From Christiangramia portivictoriae DSM 23547 (GTDB taxonomy: Bacteria > Bacteroidota > Bacteroidia > Flavobacteriales > Flavobacteriaceae): a stretch of DNA of 64,000 nt. Below, piece by piece: positions 35,695 through 45,342 of this stretch (its first letter is position 1; the number at the start of each line of letters is the position of its first letter). The DNA lies in assembly GCF_000423045.1 (NCBI RefSeq), contig NZ_AUHF01000001.1:868001-932000 (forward strand). Direction: 5' to 3'. The position numbers and the translations under genes were made by a program. The notes beneath the pieces were generated by a model that ran no database searches, was not told the origin of the DNA, and saw nothing but the letters and a program-made list of their open reading frames with translations.

Positions 35695-36417
35695 ATGTGC
35701 ACAGTTACTTTAGTTCCCCGTCCTGAGTCTATGTCTGGCTTCGTATTAACTTCAAACCGGGATGAATCGGTTGGTCGCGAAACTCTTCCTCCTGCATGGG
35801 AACGTTTTGACGGAGTGCGACAATACTTCCCAAAGGATAAACAGGCTGGCGGCACCTGGCTTGGAGTTAGCGAGAACTCCAGGTGTATTTGCTTAATGAA
35901 CGGAGCCGAAAAACCACATGAACGTAAGGCTGAATACCGCAAAAGCCGGGGAGTGGTAGTAAAAGAGTTTCTTGCAGCAAGTAGATTACGATCATTTCTG
36001 AATAAGTATAACTTTGAAGGTATTGAGCCTTTTACGATGATCATCGTAGAGTGGCATGATGGTTTATGTTTTCAGCAATTGATATGGGATGGTAAGAATA
36101 TTAAGCATGAGTATCTTCCAATTACTCAGCATATCTGGTCATCATCTCCGCTTTATTCCGAAGGGATGAAAAAAAAGCGGGAACAATGGTTTGAGCAAGT
36201 TAGCAGCGAGGGTTATACTGCAGAAAGCCTATTGAAGTTTCATAAAACTGCGGGAAAGGGAAACAAGGAATATGGTCTCATTGTAGATAGGGGCTTTCTA
36301 AAAACCCAAAGTATATCGCAGGTAATCAATAATCGAGATGGGATTCATTTCTCTTACCAGAATTTGATCAATAAGGATTTTTCTGAAGAATACCTGTCTA
36401 GTTTAAAGCAAAGGTAG
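35695..36417 (+). CDS. NRDE family protein (TANGO2-like)
   Basis: 240 residues. The family signature is visible at the N terminus: MCTVTLVPR with Cys2, then VLTSNRDESVGR (the NRDE motif, ~18-29), GGTWLGVSENSRCICLMNG (~52-70). Members have an Ntn-hydrolase-like fold, with Cys2 as candidate nucleophile after Met removal; the eukaryotic relative TANGO2 has been linked to heme and lipid handling, but bacterial function is not established. Its final 20 bases overlap the 3' end of the convergent apaG gene. Confidence 0.9.
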   Translation: MCTVTLVPRPESMSGFVLTSNRDESVGRETLPPAWERFDGVRQYFPKDKQAGGTWLGVSENSRCICLMNGAEKPHERKAEYRKSRGVVVKEFLAASRLRSFLNKYNFEGIEPFTMIIVEWHDGLCFQQLIWDGKNIKHEYLPITQHIWSSSPLYSEGMKKKREQWFEQVSSEGYTAESLLKFHKTAGKGNKEYGLIVDRGFLKTQSISQVINNRDGIHFSYQNLINKDFSEEYLSSLKQR

Positions 36418-36784
36418 CTGCAAGTCTAAATGGTGGGATTCGAACCTGGAATTCATTGGTGGTGGTAAAATTGATCATGTTATAGTAACCAGACATTGAA
36501 CCTATGGGTGCAGTTAGCAAACATCCGCTTTGATAGGTATGACTTTCTCCTGGTTTCAATACAGGCTTTTTCCCAATGACGCCTTCTCCGGAAACATATT
36601 CTATTTCACTCAAAGCATCTTTGATCTCCCAGAATCTTGATTTTAACTGAACGGAATCGTTACTTTGATTTTCTATCGTGATCTGGTAAGCAAAGGCATA
36701 CTTTAGTTGAAAATCCTTATAGAATTTTCCTTCAAACCTGGTTTCTACAGAAATCTTAATACCTTTTGTAACCTGTTGGATCAT
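36398..36784 (-). CDS. apaG: ApaG-family protein (DUF525)
   Basis: ~128 residues, single Ig-like beta-sandwich domain: TKGIKISVETRFEG, YAFAYQITIENQSNDSVQLKSRFW, VSGEGVIGKKPVLKPGESHTY, GSMSGYYNMI. ApaG was linked to Co2+/Mg2+ phenotypes in enteric bacteria; the biochemical role is uncertain. Start chosen at ATG 36784 (MIQQVTKG); a TTG at 36793 overlaps the TGA of the upstream DUF3667 gene (TTGA) and would add three residues. Third gene of the plug - DUF3667 - apaG operon. Confidence 0.92.
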   Translation of the reverse strand: MIQQVTKGIKISVETRFEGKFYKDFQLKYAFAYQITIENQSNDSVQLKSRFWEIKDALSEIEYVSGEGVIGKKPVLKPGESHTYQSGCLLTAPIGSMSGYYNMINFTTTNEFQVRIPPFRLAATFALN

Positions 36785-36789
36785 GTGTT

Positions 36790-37890
36790 TCAATAAATTG
36801 AAAAAGAAGCAAGCAACGAAATAATTGCAGCGAATGTGGCTAATGTAAAGAATATTAGGTTTAGGGAAAGAAACTTTAAAATCGTTTTAACACGTCCCTG
36901 TGCGTAGAAAAATCGCATCGCCTTGTACAAATAAAACAGAAATATAAAGTTTGCCAGCGTGGTTAGTAGTTCCCATTTGAAAACTATTTCCAGTATCAGA
37001 GCGAAACTGTATAGCACGAAAAAAACGGTTTGCACGTGAAAGGCAAAGATGAGGTGCTCCATATAATTAAAGTCTCTTCTCAAATATAGAAGCCATATAA
37101 ACAGGGCGAAAATTGGCAAAAAGATAAAGATGATAAACGGTAGTTTTCCTATAAAGTAGTTGATGAACAATTCGGGATCTTTTGAAAATGTACCGGCGTC
37201 CACCGCTTTTTTGTATAACCAGAGATTGTAATTGGAAGGGTTGTGCTGCAAACTATCCAGGGCGCGTGATGCGGTGAAGATTCCCGTTTCATCCTGAAAG
37301 GCATAATAGAGATCTGCCTTCCGGGTAAAAGCGTTAAAGAAGTTCATGCTATCCAGTTCTGGCTGGCTAACCATTTTTTCAGTATAAGTTTCAGTAAGGA
37401 CATTATTCTGGATGCTGTCCAGGCCAATATCTTCGCTGGTCAATACTTTGTTTATGGAATCCATGGAAGCCTCGCTCAATTCCTTACGCTCCAGTTTGGA
37501 AAGCAAGTTTTCATCCCGGTCCTGCTTTCCAAAACTTTTCTCTGGATCCAAGCTAAGACTGAATATTAAGAAAAAAATAATGGAAACACTCAGGTAGAAA
37601 CGGAAAGGATTCGCATATCTCGTTCTTTTTCCTTCCACATAATCTTTGGAGATCTTCCCAGGCTTAAAAAGTAATACGCGTAAAGTTCTTTGAAACCTGG
37701 AATCGTAGGCGAATACTCCTGAAAAGAACTCATTAAAAAGATCTGAAAAACTTAGTTTTTTCGTGGTATTCAATTGTCCGCAATTAGGACAGTAACGATC
37801 GTTCTTGTCCAGAGGCAGTTCACAGTTTAAGCAATATTCACCTCTGTAATTATAATTATACCTTACGACCTTATTTTCAGGATTCGCCAT
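36790..37890 (-). CDS. DUF3667 membrane protein with N-terminal zinc ribbon
   Basis: 366 residues. Starts with a zinc-ribbon pattern, CLNC and CPNCGQLN (residues ~17-41), then the DUF3667 core (LSFSDLFNEFFSGVFAYDSRFQRTLRVLLFKPG, VEGKRTRYANPFRFYLSVS) and about five transmembrane helices in the second half (IIFFLIFSLSL, FIIFIFLPIFALFIWLL, and others). A polar region with many acidic residues sits between the first and second helix. Function unknown. It lies between the T9SS plug gene (9-base gap) and apaG (overlapping). A second member is encoded at 62188-62955. Confidence 0.85.
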   Translation of the reverse strand: MANPENKVVRYNYNYRGEYCLNCELPLDKNDRYCPNCGQLNTTKKLSFSDLFNEFFSGVFAYDSRFQRTLRVLLFKPGKISKDYVEGKRTRYANPFRFYLSVSIIFFLIFSLSLDPEKSFGKQDRDENLLSKLERKELSEASMDSINKVLTSEDIGLDSIQNNVLTETYTEKMVSQPELDSMNFFNAFTRKADLYYAFQDETGIFTASRALDSLQHNPSNYNLWLYKKAVDAGTFSKDPELFINYFIGKLPFIIFIFLPIFALFIWLLYLRRDFNYMEHLIFAFHVQTVFFVLYSFALILEIVFKWELLTTLANFIFLFYLYKAMRFFYAQGRVKTILKFLSLNLIFFTLATFAAIISLLASFSIY

Positions 37891-37899
37891 AGGAGAAGA

Positions 37900-39150
37900 T
37901 TAATTACGAATGTTTCTTGAATTCACACCACCGGCACCAATCAGCCTGTCATAACGTGCTCCAGGGCTTCTATAATAGGCGAGGATGGTGTAATTATTTT
38001 CGGTTTCGTCATAATTACCGCTAATCGCTCCTTCTTCGATACCGTTGGCAGTTTTCAGCACATATTTGTAATTATAAAAACCTTGCTTAAATAATCTGGA
38101 TACTTCATAATATCCGCTTTCCTTATTATATTTCAGCCTGGTGCTGTCATCAAGTTCGAAATTGTTGAAGCCTCCATAAAGATGTATTTCTGTGCCAGCC
38201 AGAGCATCATAATTACGCAAGCTAAATTTCATCCATACATAATCTGCTTCCAGATCTGAATTTTCTGCCAGTACATTTCTTACCACGAAGCCACCATTGA
38301 TATCCGGATTGTAGGTGTAAGGTTGCCCACTCCTGCTGATATCCATAAATAGGTGATGAATATAAAGTTGTTGCACATCCACCCTCGCAATATCAGCATT
38401 CGTCACTCGTATCTCCTTATTGTCAAACTGAAGAAATTCGTTTCCACCCCAGAAGGATGACTCTGTGTCGTAACGGTAGATAAGCTCGTTGGCTATGGTA
38501 TACTGAGGTTTAAGATCTGTAATGGCGGTTTTCAGATTGAAATTCTGAATAAGGCTCACCTTGACATTGCTGTCTGGATTCTTCAGAAGTAAATCCGGAG
38601 AATTAATACTGAAATTCACGATCTGCTTTTCATCTATAAACTGAAGGTTTCTTGCACGTTTAACTTCCGCAGTAATCTGAGTCACAGGTTCATATACCAT
38701 GAATTTTCGCGAGAAAACTTTTTCTCTTTGTGCATTATACACGCTAAGCATATAATTGCCCGAAACCTTGAGTCCGCGTACATTTTTATTGGGTATACTA
38801 AGTTCGTAATGGGTATAGGGTTGTAGCGTGTTCAGCGAATTCTGGTAATCCATAATTCTAACATCATCGAAGCCTTGAAGATATTCGTTTTTAGCGAGTT
38901 GCGAAGCCGTCCAGTCGAAATTGAAATGTTCAATGGTATAATAGTAATCTGCCTCATCACCAATAATATCATCAAAACTTAATTGAAGCCTGGCACCTGT
39001 TCTAACAATTGGGTTCCCTTTGTTCTCTACGGAATCGCCCTCGAAAACGATGGTTCTTATATAGGGAGGTGGCAGGGTTTCCTGAGTAATTTGACTCTGT
39101 ACAGCAGGCTGAAACAGGCAAATATAAATGAACACAAATAAGCCTTTCAT
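37900..39150 (-). CDS. Type IX secretion system plug protein (DUF5103)
   Basis: ~416 residues from ATG 39150 (MKGLFVFIYICLFQPAVQSQ signal peptide); the longer frame to 39189 overlaps the -7 box and is unlikely. The mature sequence matches the DUF5103/plug family: PPPYIRTIVFEGD, GARLQLSFDDIIGDEADYYY, HFNFDWTASQLAKNEYLQGF, NSLNTLQPYTHYELSIPN. In the structurally studied flavobacterial T9SS translocon the plug closes the periplasmic side of the SprA channel. Heads a minus-strand operon with DUF3667 and apaG; divergent from nqrA. Confidence 0.88.
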   Translation of the reverse strand: MKGLFVFIYICLFQPAVQSQITQETLPPPYIRTIVFEGDSVENKGNPIVRTGARLQLSFDDIIGDEADYYYTIEHFNFDWTASQLAKNEYLQGFDDVRIMDYQNSLNTLQPYTHYELSIPNKNVRGLKVSGNYMLSVYNAQREKVFSRKFMVYEPVTQITAEVKRARNLQFIDEKQIVNFSINSPDLLLKNPDSNVKVSLIQNFNLKTAITDLKPQYTIANELIYRYDTESSFWGGNEFLQFDNKEIRVTNADIARVDVQQLYIHHLFMDISRSGQPYTYNPDINGGFVVRNVLAENSDLEADYVWMKFSLRNYDALAGTEIHLYGGFNNFELDDSTRLKYNKESGYYEVSRLFKQGFYNYKYVLKTANGIEEGAISGNYDETENNYTILAYYRSPGARYDRLIGAGGVNSRNIRN

Positions 39151-39167
39151 AAAATTTAGGTGAATAG

Positions 39168-39175
39168 CAAAGTTA
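39168..39175 (-). promoter_or_regulatory. -7 promoter box for the plug operon (TAACTTTG)
   Basis: Perfect TAnnTTTG on the minus strand; predicted start near 39164, leader ~14 nt. Confidence 0.6.
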
Positions 39176-39239
39176 ATAGAAATAAGCATTTTGCATTCAT
39201 TTAATTTAACAGTTGACCAAAGTAAAATTCTGACATTTC

Positions 39240-39272
39240 TTGGGATAAATGGAGTGAAAATTCTTAAATTTG
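39240..39272 (+). promoter_or_regulatory. Promoter of the nqr operon (TTG / TAAATTTG)
   Basis: TTG at 39240-39242 and TAAATTTG at 39265-39272, 22 bases apart, fitting the flavobacterial -33/-7 layout. Predicted start ~39276, leader ~36 nt. Confidence 0.65.
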
Positions 39273-39311
39273 CCCGACTTTAAACTAAAAATTTAACATA
39301 CACTCCATCCT

Positions 39312-40655
39312 ATGTCAAAAGACATTCGAATTAAAAGAGGATTATCTCTGCGATTAGAAGGGGCGGCGGAAAAAGAGCTGGTAAAGGCTCCCAGATCCAA
39401 AACTTATGCGATCAAACCGCCTGATTTTCACACTGTTGTGCCAAAAATGGTAGTTAAAGAAGGAGCGAAGCTTCTTGCAGGTGATGAGATTTTCTATTCG
39501 AAATATACTGAGGAAGTTCGCTTCACTACACCTGTAAGTGGTGTTCTTAAAGAAATCAAAAGAGGTGATAAGCGAAAGATCCTCGAGGTGATCATTGAGG
39601 CAGATCCTGAAAACACGTATCGTGAATTTAAAAAACTGGATCCCGCGAAAGCAGATGCAAAAGATATTCGTGAACTTCTGCTTGAGAGTGGTTGTGGCGC
39701 TTTTATCAACCAAAGGCCTTACGACATTGTAGCAGATCCAAAGGATACTCCAAAGGCGATCTTTATTTCGGCAGTAACTACGGCACCCTTGGCGGCAGAT
39801 AAAGGTTTTATCATTAAAGATAAAATCGCTGCGTTTCAGGCAGGGATCAATGCTTTGAGAAAGCTTACTCCTGGAAAAGTTCATGTTTCTGTAGATGATT
39901 CTTCAGCAGAATATCTTAAAGGTATTCAGGGCGTGGAACTTCATCATGTTAAAGGAGCTCACCCTGCAGGTAATGTAGGTGTTCAGATCCATAAAATTGA
40001 TCCTGTAAACAGAGGTGAGCGTGTGTGGACAGTAGGAGTAGAGGATGTTGCCATTATCGGAAATGTGTTCTTGACCGGTGAATATCGAGCTGAACGCACC
40101 GTGGCAGTAGTTGGAAGCGAAGCTGAAAACAGGAAATATTACCAGGTGAACATAGGTGCGAACATTGCTGATCTGATTGGGCAGGCAGCTGATGGAACTC
40201 GTATCATTTCCGGAGATGTTTTTACCGGAACTCAGCTAAGTAATAACCAGTATCTGGGCTTTTTCGAAAATGAGCTAAGTCTTATTCCTGAAGGAGATAA
40301 TTACCGGATGTTTGGATGGTTACCATTTACATACAATAATATTCATTCACATTCCAGAACATCTTTGTCCTGGTTGTTCCCAAATAGAAAATACGCGCCT
40401 ACTACGAATTTAAATGGTGAGGAGCGTGCTCTGGTGGTTACCGGTGAGATGGAAGAGGTTTTACCTATGGATATTTACCCGATGCAACTTATAAAGGCTT
40501 GTATGGCTGGTGATATAGAGAAAATGGAAAATCTTGGGATCTACGAGGTGGCTCCGGAAGATTTTGCAACCGTAGAATACGTAAATACTTCCAAGATAGA
40601 GATCCAGGAAGTAATTAGATTAGGTCTTGATTTAATGATTACCGAAGTAGGTTAA
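39312..40655 (+). CDS. nqrA: Na+-translocating NADH:quinone reductase subunit A
   Basis: 447 residues, typical length. Peripheral cytoplasmic subunit of the NQR complex. Recognised by IRIKRGLSLRLEGAAE, YAIKPPDFHTVVPKMVVKEG (biotinyl-like fold), QRPYDIVADP, GNVGVQIHKIDPVNRGERVW, FLTGEYRAERTVAVVG, HSRTSLSWLFPNRKY and PMDIYPMQLIKACMAGDIEKME. First gene of a tightly packed nqrABCDEF operon with its own promoter. Confidence 0.98.
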   Translation: MSKDIRIKRGLSLRLEGAAEKELVKAPRSKTYAIKPPDFHTVVPKMVVKEGAKLLAGDEIFYSKYTEEVRFTTPVSGVLKEIKRGDKRKILEVIIEADPENTYREFKKLDPAKADAKDIRELLLESGCGAFINQRPYDIVADPKDTPKAIFISAVTTAPLAADKGFIIKDKIAAFQAGINALRKLTPGKVHVSVDDSSAEYLKGIQGVELHHVKGAHPAGNVGVQIHKIDPVNRGERVWTVGVEDVAIIGNVFLTGEYRAERTVAVVGSEAENRKYYQVNIGANIADLIGQAADGTRIISGDVFTGTQLSNNQYLGFFENELSLIPEGDNYRMFGWLPFTYNNIHSHSRTSLSWLFPNRKYAPTTNLNGEERALVVTGEMEEVLPMDIYPMQLIKACMAGDIEKMENLGIYEVAPEDFATVEYVNTSKIEIQEVIRLGLDLMITEVG

Positions 40656-40668
40656 AAAGCTGAAGAAT

Positions 40669-41859
40669 ATGGAATGGATTAGACAGAGATTAGATAAAAT
40701 GAAACAGCCTTTTAACAAAGGCGAGAAGTATGAGAAATATGCTCCTGCAGTAAATGCACTGGATACTTTCTTATTTACTCCAAATCATACCACACAGAAA
40801 GGAGCGCATATTCGTGATGCGGTGGATCTAAAGAGAACGATGATCACCGTAGTGATCGCTTTGATCCCGGCTCTTTTGTTTGGATTCTGGAATGGTGGAT
40901 ACCAATACCTTCACCAATTGCCAGAATATGCGAACGGTGTACCTTTTATAGATGCTTTCCTGCATGGTGCAGGTAAGATCTTACCAATGATCGCGGTTTC
41001 TTATGCTGTGGGTCTGGGAATTGAATTTGCATTTGCGATCTTCAGAGGACACGAAGTAAACGAAGGTTACCTGGTAACTGGTTTGCTGATTCCTATGATC
41101 ATGCCGATAGATATTCCGCTTTGGATGGTGGCACTTTCAGTAGTGTTTGCGGTTCTTATCGGAAAAGAGGCTTTTGGTGGGACAGGAATGAATATTCTTA
41201 ACCCGGCCTTAACTGCTCGTGCATTTGCTTTCTTCGCTTACCCAACTTATATGTCTGGAAACACCGTATGGGTGAGTAATGCTTATGAAGTTGATGCCGT
41301 AACCGGTGAAACAATACTGGGAAATCTTGCAGCAGGAAATGAAGCAGGTTACACGCCACTGGATATGTTCTCAGGAATGATCCCTGGATCTATTGCTGAA
41401 ACTTCAGCGATCTGTATTCTGGCAGGTGCTCTTTTACTCGTATTGAGTAAAGTAGGTAGCTGGAGAATTATACTAAGTGCTTTTATAGGAGCAGCAGTAA
41501 TGGGCTTGATCTTTAATGCACTACCTTCTTTAGGTATTGAAGGTAATAATCTAACGAACTTTCCCTGGTATTTACATCTTATTGTTGGTGGGCTTGCTTT
41601 CGGTATCGTATTTATGGCGACAGACCCGGTTTCAGCAGCGCAAACAATGAAAGGAAAATGGATCTATGGATTCCTGGTTGGATTTATTTCAGTAATGATT
41701 CGAGTATTCAACCCGGCTTACCCGGAAGGTGTGATGTTAGGTATTCTTCTTATGAATGTTTTCGCACCAACAATAGATCATTATGTGGTTGAAGCCAACG
41801 TAAAAAGAAGAAAGAAAAGACTTAAAAATGCGAACCCTCAAGTAGAAACAGCAGTTTAG
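40669..41859 (+). CDS. nqrB: Na+-translocating NADH:quinone reductase subunit B
   Basis: 396 residues, integral membrane subunit with about ten helices; carries riboflavin and a covalently bound FMN and forms part of the Na+ path. Signatures: RDAVDLKRTMITVVIALIPAL, KEAFGGTGMNILNPALTARAF (~166-186) and FMATDPVSAAQ. The flavinylation motif, normally ending S/T-G-A-T, reads DAVTGETILG at 209-218, making Thr215 the predicted FMN acceptor with Glu in place of the usual Ala. Thirteen bases after nqrA; two before nqrC. Confidence 0.97.
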   Translation: MEWIRQRLDKMKQPFNKGEKYEKYAPAVNALDTFLFTPNHTTQKGAHIRDAVDLKRTMITVVIALIPALLFGFWNGGYQYLHQLPEYANGVPFIDAFLHGAGKILPMIAVSYAVGLGIEFAFAIFRGHEVNEGYLVTGLLIPMIMPIDIPLWMVALSVVFAVLIGKEAFGGTGMNILNPALTARAFAFFAYPTYMSGNTVWVSNAYEVDAVTGETILGNLAAGNEAGYTPLDMFSGMIPGSIAETSAICILAGALLLVLSKVGSWRIILSAFIGAAVMGLIFNALPSLGIEGNNLTNFPWYLHLIVGGLAFGIVFMATDPVSAAQTMKGKWIYGFLVGFISVMIRVFNPAYPEGVMLGILLMNVFAPTIDHYVVEANVKRRKKRLKNANPQVETAV

Positions 41860-41861
41860 TT

Positions 41862-42605
41862 ATGGAAGAAAAATCAGTAAATAAAACAAATAGCAACGGC
41901 TATACTTTCATGTTCTCTGTGATCATGGTGGTTGTAGTTGCCGCTGTGCTTGCCTTTGCCGCGATATCTCTCCAGCCAACACAAATGGAGAATGTGCGTA
42001 AGGAAAAAATGCAAAACATCCTTTCTACTGTTGGAATCACAACCGACAGGGATGGAGCGAAAGAACTTTACGATAAATATATTGTAGAAGAAGTAGCGAT
42101 CACTGAAGATGGAACTGTAGATGAATCTGTAGATGCCTTTAAGGTTGATCTTGCAAAAGAGATTAAAAAAGATGTTGGAGAACAGGTATTTCCATTATAT
42201 GTGGCGGAAGTTGAAGGTTCCAGATATTACATCGTTCCTCTTAGAGGAAACGGACTTTGGAATGCGATCTTTGGTTACATATCATTAAAAGATGATATCA
42301 ACACTGTAAAAGGTGCCACATTTGACCACTTGGGAGAAACTCCTGGACTTGGTGCAGAAATCACAAAACAGTGGTTTAAAGAGAAATTTTCTGATGAAAA
42401 GATCTTCGATTCCAATGGTGATCTTGTAGGTGTTTCTGTAGTCAAAGGAAATATTGATGTTTCAGATAAGGACGATAATCAGGTAGATGCAATTTCAGGA
42501 GCTACGATCACAGGTGATGGGGTTTCAGATATGATCTCAGAAAGATTAAAACGTTATTTGCCTTACTTTGAGAAGCAAAAAGGATTTAAAGTAGCAACTA
42601 GATAG
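41862..42605 (+). CDS. nqrC: Na+-translocating NADH:quinone reductase subunit C
   Basis: 247 residues: one N-terminal transmembrane helix (~13-35) and a periplasmic FMN-binding domain. [17 protein letters not shown] and ETPGLGAEI are family signatures. The flavinylation motif [10 protein letters not shown] is canonical, with Thr215 as the predicted covalent FMN site. The flavin transferase ApbE is encoded 3 kb downstream. Starts two bases after nqrB ends. Confidence 0.98.
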   Translation: MEEKSVNKTNSNGYTFMFSVIMVVVVAAVLAFAAISLQPTQMENVRKEKMQNILSTVGITTDRDGAKELYDKYIVEEVAITEDGTVDESVDAFKVDLAKEIKKDVGEQVFPLYVAEVEGSRYYIVPLRGNGLWNAIFGYISLKDDINTVKGATFDHLGETPGLGAEITKQWFKEKFSDEKIFDSNGDLVGVSVVKGNIDVSDKDDNQVDAISGATITGDGVSDMISERLKRYLPYFEKQKGFKVATR

Positions 42606-42607
42606 AT

Positions 42608-43354
42608 ATGGCTGAAGAGAAAAAATTCAACTCTGCTAAAGAGGAAGAAAAGAAGCAGGAAATGATCCTTTTCCTTTCAAATTCTGAAGAAAAAGAGCAT
42701 TTTCTTTCGAAAGGAAACAGAAAACTACTTTCCGATCCATTAGATGATAATAACCCGATTACAGTTCAGGTATTGGGAATTTGTTCTGCACTTGCCATTA
42801 CGGTGCAGCTGGAACCGGCCGTTGTTATGGCAATCGCTGTAATGGTGGTAATGGCCTTTAGTAACATGATCGTTTCCATGCTTAGAAACCTTATTCCAAG
42901 CAGGATCAGGATAATCGTTCAATTGGTTGTGGTCGCTTCATTGGTAATCCTGGTAAGTGAAATACTAAAAGCGTATGCTTTTGACGTAAGTAAACAGTTA
43001 TCGGTTTTCGTTGGTCTTATTATTACCAACTGTATTGTAATGGGTCGCCTGGAAGCATTCGCGCTTGGTAATGGAATCTATAAGTCTTTCCTGGACGGTA
43101 TTGGTAACGCTGCAGGTTACGGACTTATTCTTGTAATTGTGGCATTCTTTAGAGAGCTACTGGGATCTGGAAAACTTTTTGGATTTGAAGTTCTTGGACA
43201 CAAAGGTGCAACATTGGCTGATTCTACCGGTTTGTATGCTTTTGGTTACGAGAATAACGGTTTGATGTTGCTTTCTCCAATGGCACTTATCGTCGTTGGA
43301 CTCATCATCTGGGTACAACGTGCCAGAAATCGTAAACTAATCGAACAAAACTAA
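42608..43354 (+). CDS. nqrD: Na+-translocating NADH:quinone reductase subunit D
   Basis: 248 residues, six-helix integral membrane subunit related to RnfE. Signatures: [56 protein letters not shown] and [13 protein letters not shown], whose Cys is a predicted ligand of the intramembrane iron centre between NqrD and NqrE. The ~45-residue charged N-terminal extension before the first helix (many Lys and Glu) is longer than in Vibrio. Two bases after nqrC. Confidence 0.97.
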   Translation: MAEEKKFNSAKEEEKKQEMILFLSNSEEKEHFLSKGNRKLLSDPLDDNNPITVQVLGICSALAITVQLEPAVVMAIAVMVVMAFSNMIVSMLRNLIPSRIRIIVQLVVVASLVILVSEILKAYAFDVSKQLSVFVGLIITNCIVMGRLEAFALGNGIYKSFLDGIGNAAGYGLILVIVAFFRELLGSGKLFGFEVLGHKGATLADSTGLYAFGYENNGLMLLSPMALIVVGLIIWVQRARNRKLIEQN

Positions 43355-43383
43355 TAGCTGTACAGCAAAAAAGTATATAAAGA

Positions 43384-43998
43384 ATGGAATTAGTTAATCT
43401 ATTTGTAAGAAGTATTTTCATTGAAAATATGATATTCGCCTATTTCCTGGGAATGTGTTCCTACCTGGCGGTATCAAAGACTGTAAAGACAGCTGTTGGT
43501 TTGGGTGCCGCCGTGATCTTCGTACTTGCGATCACTGTGCCTATAAACTTCCTGCTGGATAATTACTTACTAAAGCCCGGAGCTTTATCCTGGCTGGGAG
43601 CGGAGTATGCAGATGTGGATCTTAGCTTCCTGAGTTTTATCATGTTCATTGCGGTAATCGCTTCCATGGTTCAGCTTGTTGAAATGATCGTTGAGAAATT
43701 TGCTCCGGCATTGTATGGTGCACTTGGGATTTTCCTGCCTCTTATTGCGGTAAACTGTGCGATCCTTGGTGGTTCCCTGTTTATGCAGCAAAAAGACTTC
43801 GGAGGAATTTCTGAGGCTATCACCTATGGTCTGGGAAGTGGTATTGGTTGGTTCCTTGCTATTCTTGCCATTGCAGCCATAAGAGAGAAAATAGCATACT
43901 CGAACGTACCTGCTCCATTAAAAGGTCTTGGAATTACCTTTATCATTACCGGCTTGATGGCGCTTGGATTCATGAGTTTTATGGGAATTAAATTATAA
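43384..43998 (+). CDS. nqrE: Na+-translocating NADH:quinone reductase subunit E
   Basis: 204 residues, six-helix membrane subunit related to RnfA. Signatures: [28 protein letters not shown], with the Cys of GMCSYL, and [16 protein letters not shown], whose Cys supplies the other iron ligands. Inverted topology to NqrD. 29 bases after nqrD. Confidence 0.98.
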   Translation: MELVNLFVRSIFIENMIFAYFLGMCSYLAVSKTVKTAVGLGAAVIFVLAITVPINFLLDNYLLKPGALSWLGAEYADVDLSFLSFIMFIAVIASMVQLVEMIVEKFAPALYGALGIFLPLIAVNCAILGGSLFMQQKDFGGISEAITYGLGSGIGWFLAILAIAAIREKIAYSNVPAPLKGLGITFIITGLMALGFMSFMGIKL

Positions 43999-44013
43999 TC
44001 GTAAAAGAAGATT

Positions 44014-45300
44014 ATGACAGTTATAATAGCTAGTGTAGTAGTATTCTTAGTCTTGATTTTGTTACTGGTTTCAATGCTCCTTGGAGCGAAGGCCAAATTA
44101 TCACCATCAGGACCAGTGACGATCAACGTCAACAACGAAAAAGATATTGAAGTAGGTTCAGGTGGGACCTTGCTTTCAACCTTAGGGGATAACAAATTGT
44201 TTCTACCTTCTGCCTGTGGTGGTGGTGGAACCTGTATCCAGTGTAAATGTATCGTTGAAGATGGAGGAGGAGCAATCCTACCTACGGAAGAACCTCATTT
44301 TACCAGAAAAGAGATTGCAGACGGTTGGAGACTTGGATGCCAGGTGAAAGTAAAGCAGGATATGAAAATTACCATTCCTGAAGAAGTTTTTGGCATCAAG
44401 AAGTGGGATGCCACAGTAGTAAGAAATTACAACGTGGCTTCATTTATCAAAGAATTTGTAGTGGAAATTCCAGAACCTATGGACTATAAAGCCGGAGGTT
44501 ACATTCAGATCGAAATTCCGAAGACGGAAGTGAGATTTGAAGATATGGATATCACAGCACACCCAGAAGAGCACGAAACTCCAAACAAGTTTAAAGCAGA
44601 ATGGGATAAATTCAATCTCTGGCCACTTGTCATGAAAAATCCTGAAACCGTGGAGAGAGCTTACTCAATGGCTTCTTATCCTGCGGAAGGACGCGAAATT
44701 ATGCTTAATGTGCGTATTGCTACTCCGCCATGGGATCGAGCAAAAGATGGATGGATGGATGTGAACCCTGGAGTTGCTTCATCCTATATCTTTAATCTGA
44801 AAAAGGGAGATAAAGTTGTTATTTCAGGACCTTATGGTGAATTCTTCATCAATGAAAGTGAAGCTGAGATGCTTTACGTAGGTGGTGGAGCTGGAATGGC
44901 TCCAATGAGATCACACTTGTATCACCTCTTCAGAACTTTAAAGACAGGTAGAAAAGTGACCTACTGGTACGGTGGTCGTTCTAAGAGAGAACTTTTTTAT
45001 ACCGAACATTTTAGAGCATTGGAAAGAGACTTTCCGAACTTTAAATTTTACCTGGCACTTTCAGAACCAATGGAAGAGGATAATTGGAAAGTTAAATCCA
45101 ATCTTGATGATGAAGGTGATGGGTTCGTAGGATTTATTCACCAGGTAGTGATCGATAATTACCTTTCACATCATGAAGAACCAGAAGAAATTGAACTATA
45201 CTTCTGTGGTCCACCATTAATGAACAAAGCCGTTCAGAAAATGGGTGAAGACTTCGGAATGCCCCCTGAGAACATTAGATTTGATGACTTTGGAGGATAA
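44014..45300 (+). CDS. nqrF: Na+-translocating NADH:quinone reductase subunit F
   Basis: 428 residues, the NADH-oxidising entry subunit. N-terminal helix (~3-24), a 2Fe-2S ferredoxin domain with ligands Cys68, Cys74, Cys77 and Cys109 ([13 protein letters not shown]...GWRLGCQ; Cys79 is an extra), an FAD domain ([13 protein letters not shown], the RxYS motif) and an NAD(P)H domain ([29 protein letters not shown]-terminal DDFGG). Last canonical nqr gene; a strong terminator follows 8 bases after the stop. Confidence 0.98.
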   Translation: MTVIIASVVVFLVLILLLVSMLLGAKAKLSPSGPVTINVNNEKDIEVGSGGTLLSTLGDNKLFLPSACGGGGTCIQCKCIVEDGGGAILPTEEPHFTRKEIADGWRLGCQVKVKQDMKITIPEEVFGIKKWDATVVRNYNVASFIKEFVVEIPEPMDYKAGGYIQIEIPKTEVRFEDMDITAHPEEHETPNKFKAEWDKFNLWPLVMKNPETVERAYSMASYPAEGREIMLNVRIATPPWDRAKDGWMDVNPGVASSYIFNLKKGDKVVISGPYGEFFINESEAEMLYVGGGAGMAPMRSHLYHLFRTLKTGRKVTYWYGGRSKRELFYTEHFRALERDFPNFKFYLALSEPMEEDNWKVKSNLDDEGDGFVGFIHQVVIDNYLSHHEEPEEIELYFCGPPLMNKAVQKMGEDFGMPPENIRFDDFGG

Positions 45301-45305
45301 TATTA

Positions 45306-45332
45306 ACAATCCCGCTTCGGCGGGATTTTTTT
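45306..45332 (+). terminator. Intrinsic terminator after nqrF
   Basis: AATCCCGC-TTCG-GCGGGATT stem with a UUCG-type tetraloop and a seven-T run. The T-run abuts the -7 box of the next gene. Confidence 0.9.
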
Positions 45333-45339
45333 ATCTTTG
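45332..45339 (+). promoter_or_regulatory. -7 promoter box (TATCTTTG) fused to the nqrF terminator
   Basis: Perfect TAnnTTTG starting on the last T of the terminator and ending three bases before the ATG at 45343, predicting a leaderless mRNA. Confidence 0.65.
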
Positions 45340-45342
45340 CAT

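Noticed and set aside
35652-36044. 130-codon minus-strand frame opposite the NRDE gene
   Set aside because: NRDE family motifs on the plus strand explain the region; the antisense product is low-complexity basic sequence.
39354-39884. 176-codon frame antisense to nqrA
   Set aside because: It is antisense to a strongly conserved NqrA region, has no promoter box and resembles no family I recognise.
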